Under the pieces are notes generated by a model. That model was not told the origin of the DNA. It saw only the letters and a program-made list of their open reading frames with translations, and did not search any database. From Chloroflexota bacterium (GTDB lineage: Bacteria; Chloroflexota; Anaerolineae; Anaerolineales; Villigracilaceae): a stretch of DNA of 22,985 nucleotides. Made by a program: the position numbers and the translations under genes. The stretch spans positions 1 to 22,985 of the forward strand of contig JACPVB010000100.1 of assembly GCA_016191985.1 (NCBI GenBank), read 5' to 3'. Below are positions 21,286 to 22,985 of this stretch, piece after piece. Within the stretch, counting starts at the first letter, position 1, and each line of letters opens with the position of its first letter.

Positions 21286-22191
21286 ATGTCCCTGCCTGTT
21301 ATTTACGTTGAAAATCTCACGCGGCGCTTCGGTGATTTCGTCGCGGTGGATCACATCAACTTTGAAGTGAACGAAGGCGAGGTGGTTGGCTATCTCGGCC
21401 CGAACGGGTCGGGCAAAACCACCACCATCCGCATGTTGCTCGGTCTACTCGCGCCCAGCGAAGGGGAAGCGACGGTGCTTGGATATGATGTCCATCGGCA
21501 GAGCGAGGAAGTCCGCGCGCGGGTTGGATACATGTCGCAGAAGTTTGCGATCTATGATGATTTAACTACGCTGGAAAATTTAACCTTCTACGGCGGCGTA
21601 TACGGGATTACAGACAAAACCCGCATCACGCAGACGTTGGAGCTGGTCGGCCTGACCGGGCATGAGCATACGCTGACAAAGGACCTATCCACCGGCTGGC
21701 GGCAGCGACTCTCACTTGCCATTGCATTGGTGCACCAGCCGAAATTGCTTTTCCTCGACGAGCCTACCTCTGGCGTCGACCCCACCGCCCGCCGCGCGTT
21801 TTGGGATCTGATCTACGAACTTGCCGAAGGCGGCGTGACGGTTTTCGTCACCACCCATTACATGGACGAAGCCGAATATTGTGAACGAGTCGGTGTGATG
21901 CGCGATGGAAAATTACTGGCAATGGATACGCCCACGAATCTGAAACGCTCGGTGATTACAGGGGATGTATGGGAAGTGTTCGCCCATCCGCTTGAGCAGG
22001 GATTGGAAATTCTGCACGAGATGGATGGAGTCGAACGCGTCGGGTTGGCAGGTGATCATTTACGAGTCATCAGCCAAAAGGTTAAGAAAGAGGCGTTGCA
22101 AAGCCTCTTAAGCAGGAAGAAGGTTCAGGTTGAAAAAATCGAAAAAGGAGAGCCAACTCTGGAGGATGTCTTCCTCGCGCTGGCGCGATGA
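21286..22191 (+). CDS. ABC transporter ATPase 2 (YbhF C-terminal-half-like, degenerate signature)
   Basis: 301 residues. Walker A GPNGSGKTT (38-46), Q-loop MSQKF, Walker B LLFLDEPTSG and H-loop His191 (TTHYMDEA) are all canonical. The signature is LSTGW (134-138) instead of LSGGQ. ABC ATPase 1 has the reverse pattern: normal signature, missing H-loop His. In a head-to-tail dimer both defects fall in one composite site, leaving the other fully canonical. In E. coli YbhF two such halves are fused in one chain; here they are separate and split by an SRPBCC gene. A C-terminal regulatory extension of about 80 residues is present. It begins right after the SRPBCC stop and is the last gene of the operon, ending 4 bases from a convergent gene. 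Confidence 0.92.
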   Translation: MSLPVIYVENLTRRFGDFVAVDHINFEVNEGEVVGYLGPNGSGKTTTIRMLLGLLAPSEGEATVLGYDVHRQSEEVRARVGYMSQKFAIYDDLTTLENLTFYGGVYGITDKTRITQTLELVGLTGHEHTLTKDLSTGWRQRLSLAIALVHQPKLLFLDEPTSGVDPTARRAFWDLIYELAEGGVTVFVTTHYMDEAEYCERVGVMRDGKLLAMDTPTNLKRSVITGDVWEVFAHPLEQGLEILHEMDGVERVGLAGDHLRVISQKVKKEALQSLLSRKKVQVEKIEKGEPTLEDVFLALAR

Positions 22192-22195
22192 GATG

Positions 22196-22984
22196 TCAAC
22201 GCGAGGGGAGCTGTTCCCTAATATCCATTACAGGCTTTTCAAGGAAGGTATAAACTATGGCGGACATGACCAAACTGAGAACAAGATATAAAAAGTAGAA
22301 ACTCAGGTTTGCAAGTTGGGAAGTTATCCCCAACATTTCCATGATATTCGTGATTACCTGGACAAGTAGGAAATTGCACAGATAAAGGGAATAAGACCAC
22401 AACGCCATCAGACGGATGGAGATTCCGAATGCGTCTTTGGCTTCGTGTTCCCAGGCACTACATACGGGTAATAGGAATACAAAGCTTAATGGCATTAAAG
22501 AGAAAAAGAAAGTCTTTGCGAAGAAACTGTTGTTAAAATCCAAGTTTGATGCAAGTAACCATACAGCGGTTTGAAACCCCATACCCAGAGTGAAGAATAC
22601 AAGGCGGTTTTTATGCCAGCCCATTGGAAATTTTCGTTTAAACCACGCGGCAAGCACGCCGTACATGATGGCGTCCAGGCGGAAAAACATGATTTTGCGG
22701 ACATTTTCGCCCCGGTATGGGTCTTCCATGAATGCCCAGTAGATTCTGAGAGCGGTTGGTAGAACAATAAAGATACCCGCCGAGAGTAGAAAGGCTGTGG
22801 AGAATGATTTTGTGAAACGAAAGCACAGAAAAAGGCTGAGGGGAAAAAGAAGATAGAACCATTCTTCGACCGCCAAACTCCAGGCCTGATCGTAGAAAAA
22901 AGGATGCGGCCACAGCCAATTTTGTGTAAAGGTGAGATAGGAGAGGAGATTTGGAAGGGGATTAGAGACAACCCTTGTGGCGAT
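22196..22984 (-). CDS. Acyltransferase-3 family membrane protein (OafA/YrhL-like), 5'-truncated
   Basis: The frame is open from the stop at 22196-22198 to the window edge (263 codons); the N-terminus lies outside. The segment QAWSLAVEEWFYLLFPLSLF matches the conserved SLxVEExFYLxxP motif of acyltransferase-3 proteins. At least seven hydrophobic helices follow, with RLDAIMYGVLAAWF, another conserved feature of the family, and SYSLYLCNFLLVQV near the C-terminus, equivalent to the usual SYxxYLxH-type motif but with Asn where His is common. These enzymes transfer acetyl or other acyl groups from the cytoplasm to surface sugars or lipids. Codon and base use are AT-richer than in the neighbouring efflux operon. 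The acyl acceptor is unknown. Confidence 0.88.
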   Translation of the reverse strand: MATRVVSNPLPNLLSYLTFTQNWLWPHPFFYDQAWSLAVEEWFYLLFPLSLFLCFRFTKSFSTAFLLSAGIFIVLPTALRIYWAFMEDPYRGENVRKIMFFRLDAIMYGVLAAWFKRKFPMGWHKNRLVFFTLGMGFQTAVWLLASNLDFNNSFFAKTFFFSLMPLSFVFLLPVCSAWEHEAKDAFGISIRLMALWSYSLYLCNFLLVQVITNIMEMLGITSQLANLSFYFLYLVLSLVMSAIVYTFLEKPVMDIREQLPSR

Positions 22985-22985
22985 G

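Noticed and set aside
1..22985. CRISPR arrays, tRNA genes and rRNA genes
   Set aside because: No regularly spaced repeats of CRISPR length, no cloverleaf and no conserved rRNA segments were recognised. The short tandem repeats at 6724-6803 are too short and lack spacers.

Overview
The window is from a bacterial chromosome of moderate GC, most likely an anaerobic or facultative member of the Chloroflexota (Anaerolineae type). This is inferred from gene content: a Na+-pumping methylmalonyl-CoA decarboxylase operon, a giant fused 2-hydroxyacyl-CoA dehydratase activase, an F420-type (DDN family) oxidoreductase, and many short palindromic or tandem repeats in spacers. No rRNA, tRNA, CRISPR array, transposase or phage gene was seen.

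Layout. 1-1327 (-): 3'-truncated fold-type II PLP enzyme, divergent from a 7TM-PAS-PAS-GGDEF diguanylate cyclase (1404-3407, +). 3486-4609 (+): a two-gene toxin-antitoxin-like pair (winged-helix protein plus AbiEii-like nucleotidyltransferase) whose promoter contains a perfect 16-bp palindrome. 4610-5554: a patchwork with a remnant of a second oadB/mmdB-like gene, a possible folded RNA or repeat, a small two-TM membrane protein, a long imperfect inverted repeat and a strong terminator. 5555-9285 (-): mmdA-mmdD-mmdC-mmdB, which couples methylmalonyl-CoA decarboxylation to Na+ export. 9654-10386 (+): a DUF433/DUF5615 (PIN-like) toxin-antitoxin pair, ending at a bidirectional terminator shared with a leftward MFS transporter (10454-11704). 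11844-16148 (+): the activase. 16223-22191 (+): a seven-gene operon of TetR regulator, ABC-2 permease, HlyD-type adaptor, F420-type oxidoreductase, ABC ATPase 1, SRPBCC protein and ABC ATPase 2. 22196-end (-): 5'-truncated acyltransferase-3 membrane protein.

How the genes may work together. The tetR operon is a split version of the CecR/YbhGFSR type of exporter. Its two ATPases carry complementary defects that fall in the same composite nucleotide site, so they are probably a heterodimer. The same palindromic operator and the same promoter geometry (TTGACA, 18-bp spacer, -10) precede both tetR and the giant activase gene. This suggests one TetR regulon joining a radical dehydratase-type enzyme to an exporter, and it is the most interesting system-level signal here. 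A second theme is repeat invasion of genes: a palindromic element is read in frame inside the activase, and a degenerate direct repeat is read in frame inside ABC ATPase 1.
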